From: Ruminiclostridium cellobioparum subsp. termitidis CT1112
GTDB lineage: Bacteria > Bacillota > Clostridia > Acetivibrionales > DSM-1351
DNA length: 64,000 nt
Assembly: GCF_000350485.1 (NCBI RefSeq)
Contig: NZ_AORV01000026.1
Location: 186,001-250,000, forward strand
Direction: 5' to 3'
The notes under the pieces were generated by a model that was not told where the DNA came from, ran no database searches, and saw only the letters and a program-made list of their open reading frames with translations. Position numbers and translations under genes: made by a program. This document shows positions 46,501 through 55,700 of this stretch, in pieces; the first letter of the stretch is position 1, and each line of letters starts with the position of its first letter.

Positions 46501-49500
46501 AGAGAACGTTCCACCATGAGTCCTACGATAGTGCCGGGCCCTACGCCTGTATTCCTCAGCACCCTTGCAAGCTGGTTCGCTTTCTTATTTAATTCACTGT
46601 AGATCAGTCTCTTATCTCCAAATACAACCGCCGTTTTATCCGGAGTTTTCTTTGCCTGCTCCTGGAACAACTCACCGATGGTTTTCCCCTTGGGATAGTC
46701 TGTTTTGGTATCATTAAAGTCACAAAGGATTTTCTGCCTGTCATACTCGGTCATGAGTTGGATATCCGCTATGGATATGCTGCTGTCCTTCACGATACTT
46801 TCCAGAATTGTCCTGTAATATTCTCCCCATCTTGAGATACTGTCCCGGTTCAAAATATCTGTCTTATAGGTAAGGTTGATATTAAATACGCCGTTTTCTT
46901 CCAGTATCTCCATTGTAAAGCCGAACTCGGCTATTTTAGACTTATACTCATAGGTCTTTATCTCTACATTATCAATCTTAAATACTCTCTTATCAATATT
47001 CTCATAGACAAACATTGCGTCTATCAGCGTATTCCTGCCGCCTTTGCTGTCGGCATTCAGGCGGTTGATAAGAAAGTTAAAGGGATAATTCATGTGGGCG
47101 TAGGCCTCTAAGGAGCTTTGCCTTACTTCATCTAGGAATCCCTTGAAGCTCTTATCCTCCGAAAGCCGGTTCCTCAACACGATTGTATTGGTAAACATGC
47201 CGATGTTGCTGTCAAAAGTACCATTCCCCCTGTTCGTAACCGGGGTCCCGATGACGATATCTTCGGTTCCCGACAGCTTGTGAAGCAGTACATTAAAGGA
47301 CGCTACCAGAACCATGAACAGGGATGCGCCTGACTTCTTTGAAAACTGCTTCAGGTCGTTGACCAGGCCTTCTCCTATAGTCATCCTGACGGTATCCCCT
47401 GCAATGCTGCCCATTGTACCGGAGTTCCGATCCAAAGGAAGATTCAGCTTTGCCACTTCTCCTGATAGCTTTTTCAACCAATAACCTTCCGATTCTTTTA
47501 TTTCGTCGGACGCCAAGAATTTTTCCTCCCACAGCACATAATCGGAATACTGGTTATGAATGGGCCCTAGCTCTCGGCCCGAATACAGCGTTATCAGTTC
47601 CTGTCCAAAAATATCCAGTGACCGCCCGTCGGCAATGGTATGGTGGAAGTCAAACAATAATATTGCCCTGCCCGGTGAAACACGAATCAGTGTGACTTTT
47701 ATCAAGGGCCCCTGGAACAGGTCAAACCAGCAGATTGTCTCCTCAATCAGCTCATCCAGATCTTTTGAGCTTTCCTTTTGGATGATGTCAATCTTAAAGT
47801 CTATGCTGTCTTTTACTTCCTGTACAAACCGGTCATCCTTGATGTATAATGTCGTTCTCAGGCTTTCATGCCTTTCTATTATTTTTTGCAGGACAGCTTC
47901 CAACTTCCCGACGTTGATTGCACCCGTAATCTCCAGTGCCCCTATAATATTGTAGGGATCGCCTTCATTAATCAGTATGGTCGAAAAGAGCCTTTTCTGG
48001 TTGATAGACATGGGTACTACCTTATTATCCGCTCTGGTTTTATCTGAAAACTCAAACCCGCCCTGTCTTAATTCATAAATGCTTTCTTTGATCTTGTCTA
48101 TGACCGTTTTAACATCGTCATCGGTAATTTCAGTACAGAAACAGCAGGTTCTTCTTTCCCAGGTATATACCCCTTTGGCATTCAGCAGATAGAAGAACAA
48201 CTCCATTTCTATGGGGAAAAGGGACAGATCATACTTGCCAAAGGACTCGAACTTAAATTGCGATCCGAAGTACCTTACCCTCACAGGTACATTTTCGCTC
48301 TCAAAAAACGCGTTGACTTCTTCGGTGAAGAACTTTGTTTTTGCATTTACGCCCTGCTGCAGTACGTCCCCTTTTTCCTTCATATAGGACAGGGCCGCGT
48401 AGGCTGCCGCCATGCTGAGCGGATTCTTGCAGAAAGTCCCGGCAAAAATGATGGTCTCTTTTTCCGGCCTGGAATCATCCCCAAAGGACCAGCTTCCACC
48501 ATCGATGGTATCGATGTATTCCTTTTTACCTGCTACGACGCCTATTGGGAGTCCTCCGCCGAGGATCTTTCCATAGGTGACGATATCCGCCTTTATTCCG
48601 AAATAAGCCTGGGCTCCTCCGACCTGTATCCTGAACCCATTAACCATTTCATCGAAAATCAATATAATGCCCGTCTCTTCCGTCAGAGCCCTTAATTCCT
48701 TAAGGAATTCCTTCGGATAGAAGCCGGGGCGCCTGCTTTGTACCGGCTCTACCAATATAGCGGCAATATCCTCTTTATTTTCCCTGATATACTCCAATGA
48801 CTCCTTTGAGCCATACAGCAGGCTTACGGTATCCTTCACCATTCCATAGGTAGTACCCGGGGATGTAGGATAAGGTCCTTCTTCGTCGGTGTTGGTCAAA
48901 ATCCCGTCAAAGGCCCCATGGTAAGATCCTGAGAATTTCACGATCTTCTCTTTTCCCCTACTTGCCCTGGCTATTCTCAGCGCCACCATAACCGCTTCAG
49001 ACCCGGTATTGCAGAAGGCGACCCTTTCCACTCCGGTTAATTCACTAATCAGTTCGGCGACCTTTCCCGCCAACTCGCACTGGGGCCCCAGCTCAAAGCC
49101 CTTACCCAGCTGATCCATGATGGCATCAGTTACGAATTGAGGATTGTGCCCGAAGTAATGTACGCCATAGCCCATGGCCAGATCGATGTACTCATTGCCA
49201 TCGATATCCCAGAACCTTGCCCCCTGTGAGCTTTTGGACACGATGGGATAAATCAGTTCCTTTATCGTTGTCCTGAAATTCAGGGAATTAATCCAATCCG
49301 AAAATACCGGCTTATACTTAGATACATATTCCTTGGAGTTCCTGGTTTTGGTGTTATATTGCAGGATAAAATCGTCCAGGAATTTCCTTTGTTTGGCGGT
49401 CAAGAAATCTTTTTCAAATATCATGGCTGCGTTATTGGTTTTAGGGAATTCACTTCTTATGTAAGCATTACTTCCTGCTTTATTCCCGGCCACCTCATTT

Positions 49501-52500
49501 CTGCTCATATCCAAGATGTATTCCAACTGGGCATGCATGCTATTAATCTGGTCTTCGATATTTGCAAAATAGGGAGTATTCCCATAGTGGTTAAACATCC
49601 CCATATCCGGCAGCGCCTCCTGTACCTGCTCCACAAGCGTCTCAGCGGTTTCGGGCATATGCTGGTAGATATACCCGGCAATGGCCTCTACGGTATTTAA
49701 CTTTAAAAAGAAATCATTCAAAGAAATATTAGTATTGTACTTGGTGTCTATCCTCTTTTTAAAGTTTAACAACAACAGGGAGTCAAAGCCCAGTGTGAAT
49801 AAATTATCGTGGCTGTTGATTTCATCGACAACCAAACCCGTTATTATATTGACAATATTCTTTATATCCGCTTCTATGGTCTTCTCATCCCTGATGATAT
49901 GGGAAGACTTTTTGGGCTTGTTGAGAACTACAGGCTCGTACTTGTTTTTCTCATGAATAGCCCCGGGCCGAAATTCCAGAACCCTGGCCACTGTGGCTTT
50001 ACTCATCGCGCTGCTCACGGCGGCTTCGCCCGTGGCGTCGTTGACAATATCGCTGTTCAGATCCATCCAGAAGCTTTTCCTGTTAAAGGCATAGGTGGGG
50101 AGGTCCACCTTTTCCCTTTTATAATGCTCATAGAAGGATCTCCATTGGATCTCTACTCCGTTCAAATAAAGCAGTCTCACGGAGTCGAAAAGCTGCTTGT
50201 ACCCGTTTCCCCCTTTTCTTAAGGACGGCAGGAACAGCTCTTCTCCGTCCAAAAGGCACTGGTTGGCCAACCCGCACAGGGTTGCATCTCCGCCAATTTC
50301 TATAAATATATTGCCGCCATATTCTTTGGCTGTTTCTATTGCCTTATAGAAATCAACGGTATTACACAGGTGGTTGGTCCAGTAGTTTACATCCCCGAAG
50401 GTCCTTTCATCCTTCAAATCCCCGGTGATGGAGGAGATGATGTCAACCTTGCCTTTCGAATATTGGATATCCTTGATCTTTTCATAATACCCGACGCAGT
50501 ATTCTTTCATCAGCACAGAATGGAAGGGGTGAGTTATATTTAACTTATCGACGAATACCCTTTGCTTTTCCTGGATTTTCTCAATGACCCTGTCCACTTC
50601 TTCTCCCAGTCCGGAGATAGTGACATTCTGCGGCGCATTAACGGCAGCTATGAAAACATTTTGGCATCCGCTCTCCCGGATGGCCTCTCTTACCGTTTCT
50701 GCACAGGTAAGTACCCCGGCCATTTTTCCGTCTATATTGACGGAATCCATAATTTGTCCGCGATATGCAATCATTTTAATGGCGTCGTCCAGGTTCAATA
50801 CGCCCGCATAGCATGCAGCTGCATATTCCCCGATGCTGTGGCCGACCACGGACATTGCTTTGATCCCTAGGGAATCCCATATCCTGGTCAATGCGTATTC
50901 TATTGAGAATATAACAGGCTGAGAGTAAACCGCCTTCTGCAAGACGTTATCATCCTCCCCGTAGACGGCGTCTAAAATAGATATGTTTAATATCTCGCGG
51001 AATTTTTGGTCACATACGTCCAACGCCTTTTTAAAGACAGGGGAGCTTTCATAATATTCTTTCCCTATATTCCTATAAATAGATCCCTGGCCTGTAAATA
51101 AAAAGACTATGTTATTCATCCTAAAAGCATTGCAGGAGAAATTCTCCTGGAGGTTTTCATCATCCTCCAGTTTACTTAAAATATCCTCTCTGCTTTTTCC
51201 TGACACAGCGAGGCGGTAATCCATATGACTCTTGTAAACATTGGATGAATAGCATATGTCATTGATGGAATTACCGGATTTGCGCAGATAATCCTTCATA
51301 TTATTTATGGTATTTTTTAAGGCCTCTTTGCTTTTGGCGGACAGCGTCATGAGATGGTAAGACAGCTCATGGACTTCCTCCTCCAGTTTGTCCAAAGGCG
51401 CCTCCTCAATAATGGCATGGGCCAATGTCCCTGTGAAACCGAAGGAACTGATGCCTGCCCTTCTTACTTTTTCTCCCCGCTTCCATGCCACAGGCTTGGT
51501 TACAACCTCTATATGACTCCAGTTAATATTAGGGTTTTTATTATTCAGATGAATACTCGGCGGAATTTGATTGTGCTCCAGGGACAGGATTATCTTTATC
51601 AACCCGGCCATTCCCGAAGCCGCTTCCAGATGGGCAACGTTTGTTTTTACCGCGCCTATCAACAATGGATTCTTCTTGTCTTTAAAAATATCCCCCAGCA
51701 CCTGGGCTTCGATTGAATCCCCCAGCGGGGTACCAGTTCCATGTGTTTCCACGTAATCAATATCGTCTGCCGATATGCAGGCTTGTTCCATAGCCCGCTT
51801 GATAACATTTTTCTGCGCGCTTCCATTGGGAGCGGCAATGCCGTTTGTTCTGCCGTCCTGGCCCACAAATACCCCTTTTATGACAGCACTGATGACATCA
51901 CCGTCCGCTCTGGCACGGGACATTTTCTTTAACACGATAACGCCGCAGCCCTCGCCTCTTCCGAACCCGTCCGCACTCTCGTCAAAGGCCCTGCATCTTC
52001 CATCCTTTGATAATCCGTGTATCTTTGAAAGGCCGATAAAAGACTCGGGGCTTAACAACAAATTAACCCCGCCCAACAGGGCGATAGAGCATTCATTCTT
52101 TTTCAGGCTTTCCATTGCTGCTTTCAGGGCAACCAGCGAAGAGGAGCAGGCGGTATCAAAAGTGACTGCTGGCCCCTTGAAATCATAGAAGTAGGACAAC
52201 CTGCCGCAGGCAGCGCCAAAGGTGATACCAGTAACAGAATAGGAGTTTATTTTTTTCGTGTCCCCGGAATACATGTGGGCCCTGAAGTAGTCACTGGAAT
52301 TTACCCCTACAAATATCCCCGTATCGCTGCCCTGTAATTTTTTTATATTCAAGCCCGCATTCTCCATAGCCTCCCAGCTGACTTCCAGCAGCAATCTTTG
52401 CTGGGGGTCCATGGCACTTGCTTCCAGCGGGGAAATTTCAAAATGCCTGTTATCAAATTCATCCACAGGTACATTGAGAAATGCCCCTGCGTTGGTGTTC

Positions 52501-52766
52501 ATCTTGCCCACTTCATCGGTATCGTCGCTGTAATACTTTTCAAAATCAAACCTGCTTTTATCAATCTCTGTCACCGTATCAACACCATTGACCAGGATAT
52601 CCCAGAACTTCCCGGGATCATTCGCCCCTCCGGGGAAACGGCAGCCATAACCGATAACAGCTATATCCTCGTTGATTTCGTTTTCATTTATTTTATTCGA
52701 CAGTTCTTCAATTTTCTTAGCGGCTTTCTTTAACGCAGCCTTGTATTTGTTAATTTCCTGTTCCAT
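43557..52766 (-). CDS. Hybrid PKS-NRPS with aminotransferase (mycosubtilin/iturin-like)
   Basis: About 3069 residues from the Met at 52766 (GGGGGAGAG five bases upstream). Domains: docking coiled coil (3-30); KS (33-455, Cys207, His342, His379); AT (553-850, GHSIG with Ser644, THPFHS); ACP (about 960-1035, Ser996); class III aminotransferase (about 1160-1560, PLP Lys1400 in YGKILGGGLPIG); C (about 1585-2010, HHTIADG at 1708); A (about 2030-2530, by-eye code DGFAIGVVF, Ile-like); PCP (Ser2564); C (about 2617-3050, HHIIADG at 2746). This is the order of MycA/ItuA without their acyl ligase and first ACP. The aminotransferase should turn the beta-keto group into a beta-amine. The final C domain joins the first residue to the one loaded by the next protein. 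Confidence 0.94.
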   Translation of the reverse strand: MEQEINKYKAALKKAAKKIEELSNKINENEINEDIAVIGYGCRFPGGANDPGKFWDILVNGVDTVTEIDKSRFDFEKYYSDDTDEVGKMNTNAGAFLNVPVDEFDNRHFEISPLEASAMDPQQRLLLEVSWEAMENAGLNIKKLQGSDTGIFVGVNSSDYFRAHMYSGDTKKINSYSVTGITFGAACGRLSYFYDFKGPAVTFDTACSSSLVALKAAMESLKKNECSIALLGGVNLLLSPESFIGLSKIHGLSKDGRCRAFDESADGFGRGEGCGVIVLKKMSRARADGDVISAVIKGVFVGQDGRTNGIAAPNGSAQKNVIKRAMEQACISADDIDYVETHGTGTPLGDSIEAQVLGDIFKDKKNPLLIGAVKTNVAHLEAASGMAGLIKIILSLEHNQIPPSIHLNNKNPNINWSHIEVVTKPVAWKRGEKVRRAGISSFGFTGTLAHAIIEEAPLDKLEEEVHELSYHLMTLSAKSKEALKNTINNMKDYLRKSGNSINDICYSSNVYKSHMDYRLAVSGKSREDILSKLEDDENLQENFSCNAFRMNNIVFLFTGQGSIYRNIGKEYYESSPVFKKALDVCDQKFREILNISILDAVYGEDDNVLQKAVYSQPVIFSIEYALTRIWDSLGIKAMSVVGHSIGEYAAACYAGVLNLDDAIKMIAYRGQIMDSVNIDGKMAGVLTCAETVREAIRESGCQNVFIAAVNAPQNVTISGLGEEVDRVIEKIQEKQRVFVDKLNITHPFHSVLMKEYCVGYYEKIKDIQYSKGKVDIISSITGDLKDERTFGDVNYWTNHLCNTVDFYKAIETAKEYGGNIFIEIGGDATLCGLANQCLLDGEELFLPSLRKGGNGYKQLFDSVRLLYLNGVEIQWRSFYEHYKREKVDLPTYAFNRKSFWMDLNSDIVNDATGEAAVSSAMSKATVARVLEFRPGAIHEKNKYEPVVLNKPKKSSHIIRDEKTIEADIKNIVNIITGLVVDEINSHDNLFTLGFDSLLLLNFKKRIDTKYNTNISLNDFFLKLNTVEAIAGYIYQHMPETAETLVEQVQEALPDMGMFNHYGNTPYFANIEDQINSMHAQLEYILDMSRNEVAGNKAGSNAYIRSEFPKTNNAAMIFEKDFLTAKQRKFLDDFILQYNTKTRNSKEYVSKYKPVFSDWINSLNFRTTIKELIYPIVSKSSQGARFWDIDGNEYIDLAMGYGVHYFGHNPQFVTDAIMDQLGKGFELGPQCELAGKVAELISELTGVERVAFCNTGSEAVMVALRIARASRGKEKIVKFSGSYHGAFDGILTNTDEEGPYPTSPGTTYGMVKDTVSLLYGSKESLEYIRENKEDIAAILVEPVQSRRPGFYPKEFLKELRALTEETGIILIFDEMVNGFRIQVGGAQAYFGIKADIVTYGKILGGGLPIGVVAGKKEYIDTIDGGSWSFGDDSRPEKETIIFAGTFCKNPLSMAAAYAALSYMKEKGDVLQQGVNAKTKFFTEEVNAFFESENVPVRVRYFGSQFKFESFGKYDLSLFPIEMELFFYLLNAKGVYTWERRTCCFCTEITDDDVKTVIDKIKESIYELRQGGFEFSDKTRADNKVVPMSINQKRLFSTILINEGDPYNIIGALEITGAINVGKLEAVLQKIIERHESLRTTLYIKDDRFVQEVKDSIDFKIDIIQKESSKDLDELIEETICWFDLFQGPLIKVTLIRVSPGRAILLFDFHHTIADGRSLDIFGQELITLYSGRELGPIHNQYSDYVLWEEKFLASDEIKESEGYWLKKLSGEVAKLNLPLDRNSGTMGSIAGDTVRMTIGEGLVNDLKQFSKKSGASLFMVLVASFNVLLHKLSGTEDIVIGTPVTNRGNGTFDSNIGMFTNTIVLRNRLSEDKSFKGFLDEVRQSSLEAYAHMNYPFNFLINRLNADSKGGRNTLIDAMFVYENIDKRVFKIDNVEIKTYEYKSKIAEFGFTMEILEENGVFNINLTYKTDILNRDSISRWGEYYRTILESIVKDSSISIADIQLMTEYDRQKILCDFNDTKTDYPKGKTIGELFQEQAKKTPDKTAVVFGDKRLIYSELNKKANQLARVLRNTGVGPGTIVGLMVERSLEMIVGIMGILKAGGAYLPIDLEYPADRIKYMLEDSGARIMLIQSSLAGRVTCEIRTIAIDDASLYKGNCDDVDKAGSSENLAYIIYTSGSTGKPKGTLISHYSVTRVVRATNYIDIAETDVLLQLSSYLFDGSVFDIYGALLNGATLVIPDKYSILEVEKLGSLIEKEKISIFFTTTALFNSLVDISIKSLQNIRKVIFGGERVSFKHVKKALEILGPGKIIHVYGPTECTVFATYYPVDHIDERDVTIPIGKPISNTELYVVGKNNQLQPIGLPGELCIAGDGLAVGYLNRKDLNEEKFVNNPFETGSIMYRTGDLVKWLPDGNIEFIDRIDQQVKIRGFRIELGEIESALLTISGISEATVLVKEREGNKYLCACYVTDNEYSVEFIKEKLKKFLPGFMIPSYFIRVEKMPLNINGKIDKKKLMEIGGDISTAVEYELPRNTMEEKLVEIWKDILGLDKVGINDNFFEIGGHSLNAAILTGRIHKALNVRVSIKDLFRAETIKVLGAYIQENDKVAYREIEKIEKREYYPVSAAQKRMYTSQQKENGTAYNMSKAIEVLGELDVNKLEKTMKQLIERHESLRTSFDIADQEIVQRVHEAEEVDSSVETIIVNNEQEVPQKIEGFIRLFDLETAPLMRVGVIKLEDRRNIIVFDIHHIIADGISVSILTKEFSALYTDRELEDLKVQYKDYSSWQLKKLESIEIKKQEDFWLKEFSGKLPKAKLPTDYPSPAKRDFRGDTVTFKLDREITEKLKKIGQKISATLYMILLAELNILLSKYCQEEDIVVGTPIAGRTHRDLENVIGMFVNTLAIRSNVNKELSFEEYLEAVKEKTLLAFDNQEYQFEELVQKVAANSDISKNPLFDVMFAVQNVTEEQIEMGTLTVRSYPFAEKTEKFNLTIECWERDEGLTVNVSYATSLYKRETIEKIIEYYRYIITLTSGDTGITIENINLITKDELANFYRNSDLNDLNKEDLEFTF

Positions 52767-52785
52767 ATATACTCTCCCCCGCTTC

Positions 52786-55700
52786 CTAGTCAATCAGAGA
52801 ACTTATTTCGGATAAAAGATCGTCTGTCGTCTCGAGTTCCTCCTCTTTTGCTTCACCATCATGTTCAAAGGATATCCCCTCGGTCAACAGGTACTCGTTT
52901 AGTTTCCTTAATGTCGGGTAGTTAAAGAATACCGATATATCCGGTTCCTTACTCACCATTTTGTTTATCTTGTTTCTCATAGAGAATATCATCAGCGAGT
53001 CTGCTCCCTGCTCGGTCAGCGCCTTATCCAGAGATACAAGATTCGCATCGCCAAACCCCATGATCTGGGCCGACATGCGTTGCAGGCTGTTCAGCAGGTA
53101 GTCGTATCGTTCCTTGGGCTTTAATGTATTTAGATGGGCTAAAATATTAATGTCACCTTCTGATTTTCCTTTCTTCACAGCTGATACGTCATCCAGACTA
53201 ATCAGCTCGGATAGGAATTCGGTTATTTCCTTTACATCCGTCTGGTCGTTAAACAGCTTCCAGTTCATGTCAGCAACGACTACCGATGAACTGTCTTCGG
53301 TAAGGAGTCTGTCAATCATTTTCACAGCTGTTTCGGTAGAGATACTGTAAATTCCCCTTTTCTCTATTCTTTTGATATTTTCTTCATTCCGGGATGCCAT
53401 TCCGATTGCAGCCCATGGTCCCCAGCATACCGACATGGCAGGCAGGTTCAGGCTTCTCCTGTATTTGGCAAAAACATCCATGAAATAATTTGCAGCGGCA
53501 TAGTTCGCCTGTCCCATATTCCCTACCACCGACGCAATGGAGGATGCCATGACGAAGAAGTCCAATGCACTATCCTTCAATGCATGATGCAAGTTAAAGG
53601 TTCCCTTAACCTTGCCGGCAAACAGCTTTTCAAAGCCCTCCCAGCTCAGTTCCTGTATCATTCTGTCCTCTAATATTCCGGCAGTATGAACGACACCTTT
53701 GATCCCTGGCATGGTTTCATTTACTTCCTTCACCAGGGCCTGAAGCTCTGCTTCCTTACTGACATCAGCCTGCCGTACTATGACATTGGCACCTTTATTA
53801 TTCCAGGCATTGAGCTTATCTGAAACGTTTCCGGCGGGCCTCCTCCTGCTTAACAGCACCAAATTCCGCGCTCCTTTTTCTATCAGGTACTCTGCGTAGA
53901 CCATTCCTATGCTGCCGGTACCACCGGTGATGATATAGGTGGCATCCGATTTTACGGATATGTTGAGCTTTTCATTCTTCTCTGCAGCCTTTGAGTATTT
54001 CACCAGCCGTGAAACATACCGCTTGTTATTGGCAGCAAGGCAAACCTGCTTCTCACCGTTTGTTTTTATCTCCCTTAGCAAGGCGTCCATAGTTTCATCC
54101 ATGGCATGGATGTCAAAATCAATGATTCCTGCCCACAATGGATTGTACTCAAGCCTGATGACTTGGGAGAAGCCCCATAAGGTTGACTGGTAAACTGAGA
54201 CAGAAGCTCCGCCCAATCCATGGACATTGTTCGTGATTACCCTCAGCCTGGTTTTATTCACGTACTGCAATTCCGATATGGCCTGTACGAGGTATAACAA
54301 CCCACTACAGTCCGTCTTCTCTTTCACAAAGAGTCTTTCTGCAGTGACATTGTTTATCTCTTCCGTATCCGACGCTGCAACATATATAATATGAAGCTTT
54401 TCTTTGCCGTACCTGGCGGTAATTTCTTTCATCAATTTATTCAAATCCGATTTCTCTGTATAGGAAACCGAGTAGGCATCCTTTTCAAGTTCCGCATATT
54501 TTTCACCGGGGACTACACTGACGGGAGCCGCACCCTGCTGTCCCAGTTTCTCACAAATGGCCCGGCCGGTCTGTCCTTTACCGACGAAAACGATGAGCTT
54601 TTCATTACTTTTGAATTCACTTTTTTTGTTGCCTGAAGGCTGTTCTATCCAATCGATATTATAAAGTAAATGACTGCCGCTGTTGTTCAATTCCTTCAAC
54701 AGGCTGTTCCGGTCGGTCAGTTTTGCCATGATCCTTTCCACTTCACAAACAAGCTCACCCTTTTCGTTATAAACGATAATATCCCCTTTAACGCCCTCTT
54801 TTTGTGAATTGTCCACTTTGACATAGCACCAGTAGCTCTTGGCATCCCTGTAATAGTATTTCAATCTTCCCATGGAAATGGGAATGGTGGTTTTCAGTGA
54901 GTAGTTTCCATCCTCCGAATCCATCTTTCTGCTCAGCTCGGATACTGCAAACACCGTCTGGAAGATAGAATCGATGACTCCCGGGTAGATGGTATAGGAT
55001 GCAAGACCGGGAATATCATTTTTCGGCTTAAGAAAGCAAACCCCGACGCCGTCTTTACCCTTCCACACCCTTTCAATTCTTGTGAAGCCTTCACCCAGTT
55101 TAAATCCGAACTTGCTCATAACCTTGTAGATATTAAAGCCGGACGTTTCTTCGGGGAACATATTTTGCAATCCATTAATGGAAACCGGTTTTTCCTTCCC
55201 TTTGCCTTCGGTCTCATTGATATTTCCTAGACAATGCTTAATCCAGTTTTCATTTTCCGAATTACTTTCCTTGCTTACGATTTGGAACTTCATTTCATCT
55301 GTGTTTGTGTTCTCCAGGAAGAATTGTACCGTCCTCTCATCTCCCGCAGATGCCATCAGCGGCGAATGGAATTCAACATTTTCAATACTTACCGCAGATG
55401 GATGATGGAAGTCCTGGGCAATGGATATCAGCATGGCCATATGGGCGGCAGCGGGAGAGATTGCCGTGTCAAAGATGACATGCTCCTGCATGAAATAGGG
55501 ATTTTTCGCAGTAAATGTGCTTTGATAGATGACGCTGTCCTTTAAGTACGGTGTACTGATCCTTTGTCCGATCACCGGGTGATAATCCTGTTTCACATTG
55601 TCAGGCAGCTTGTCGTCATGGGAACACATCGGCCGCATCCAATAGGATTTCCGGTCGAAGGAATAAGTCGGCAATGAAATCCGATTGTAGGTGGTATCCC

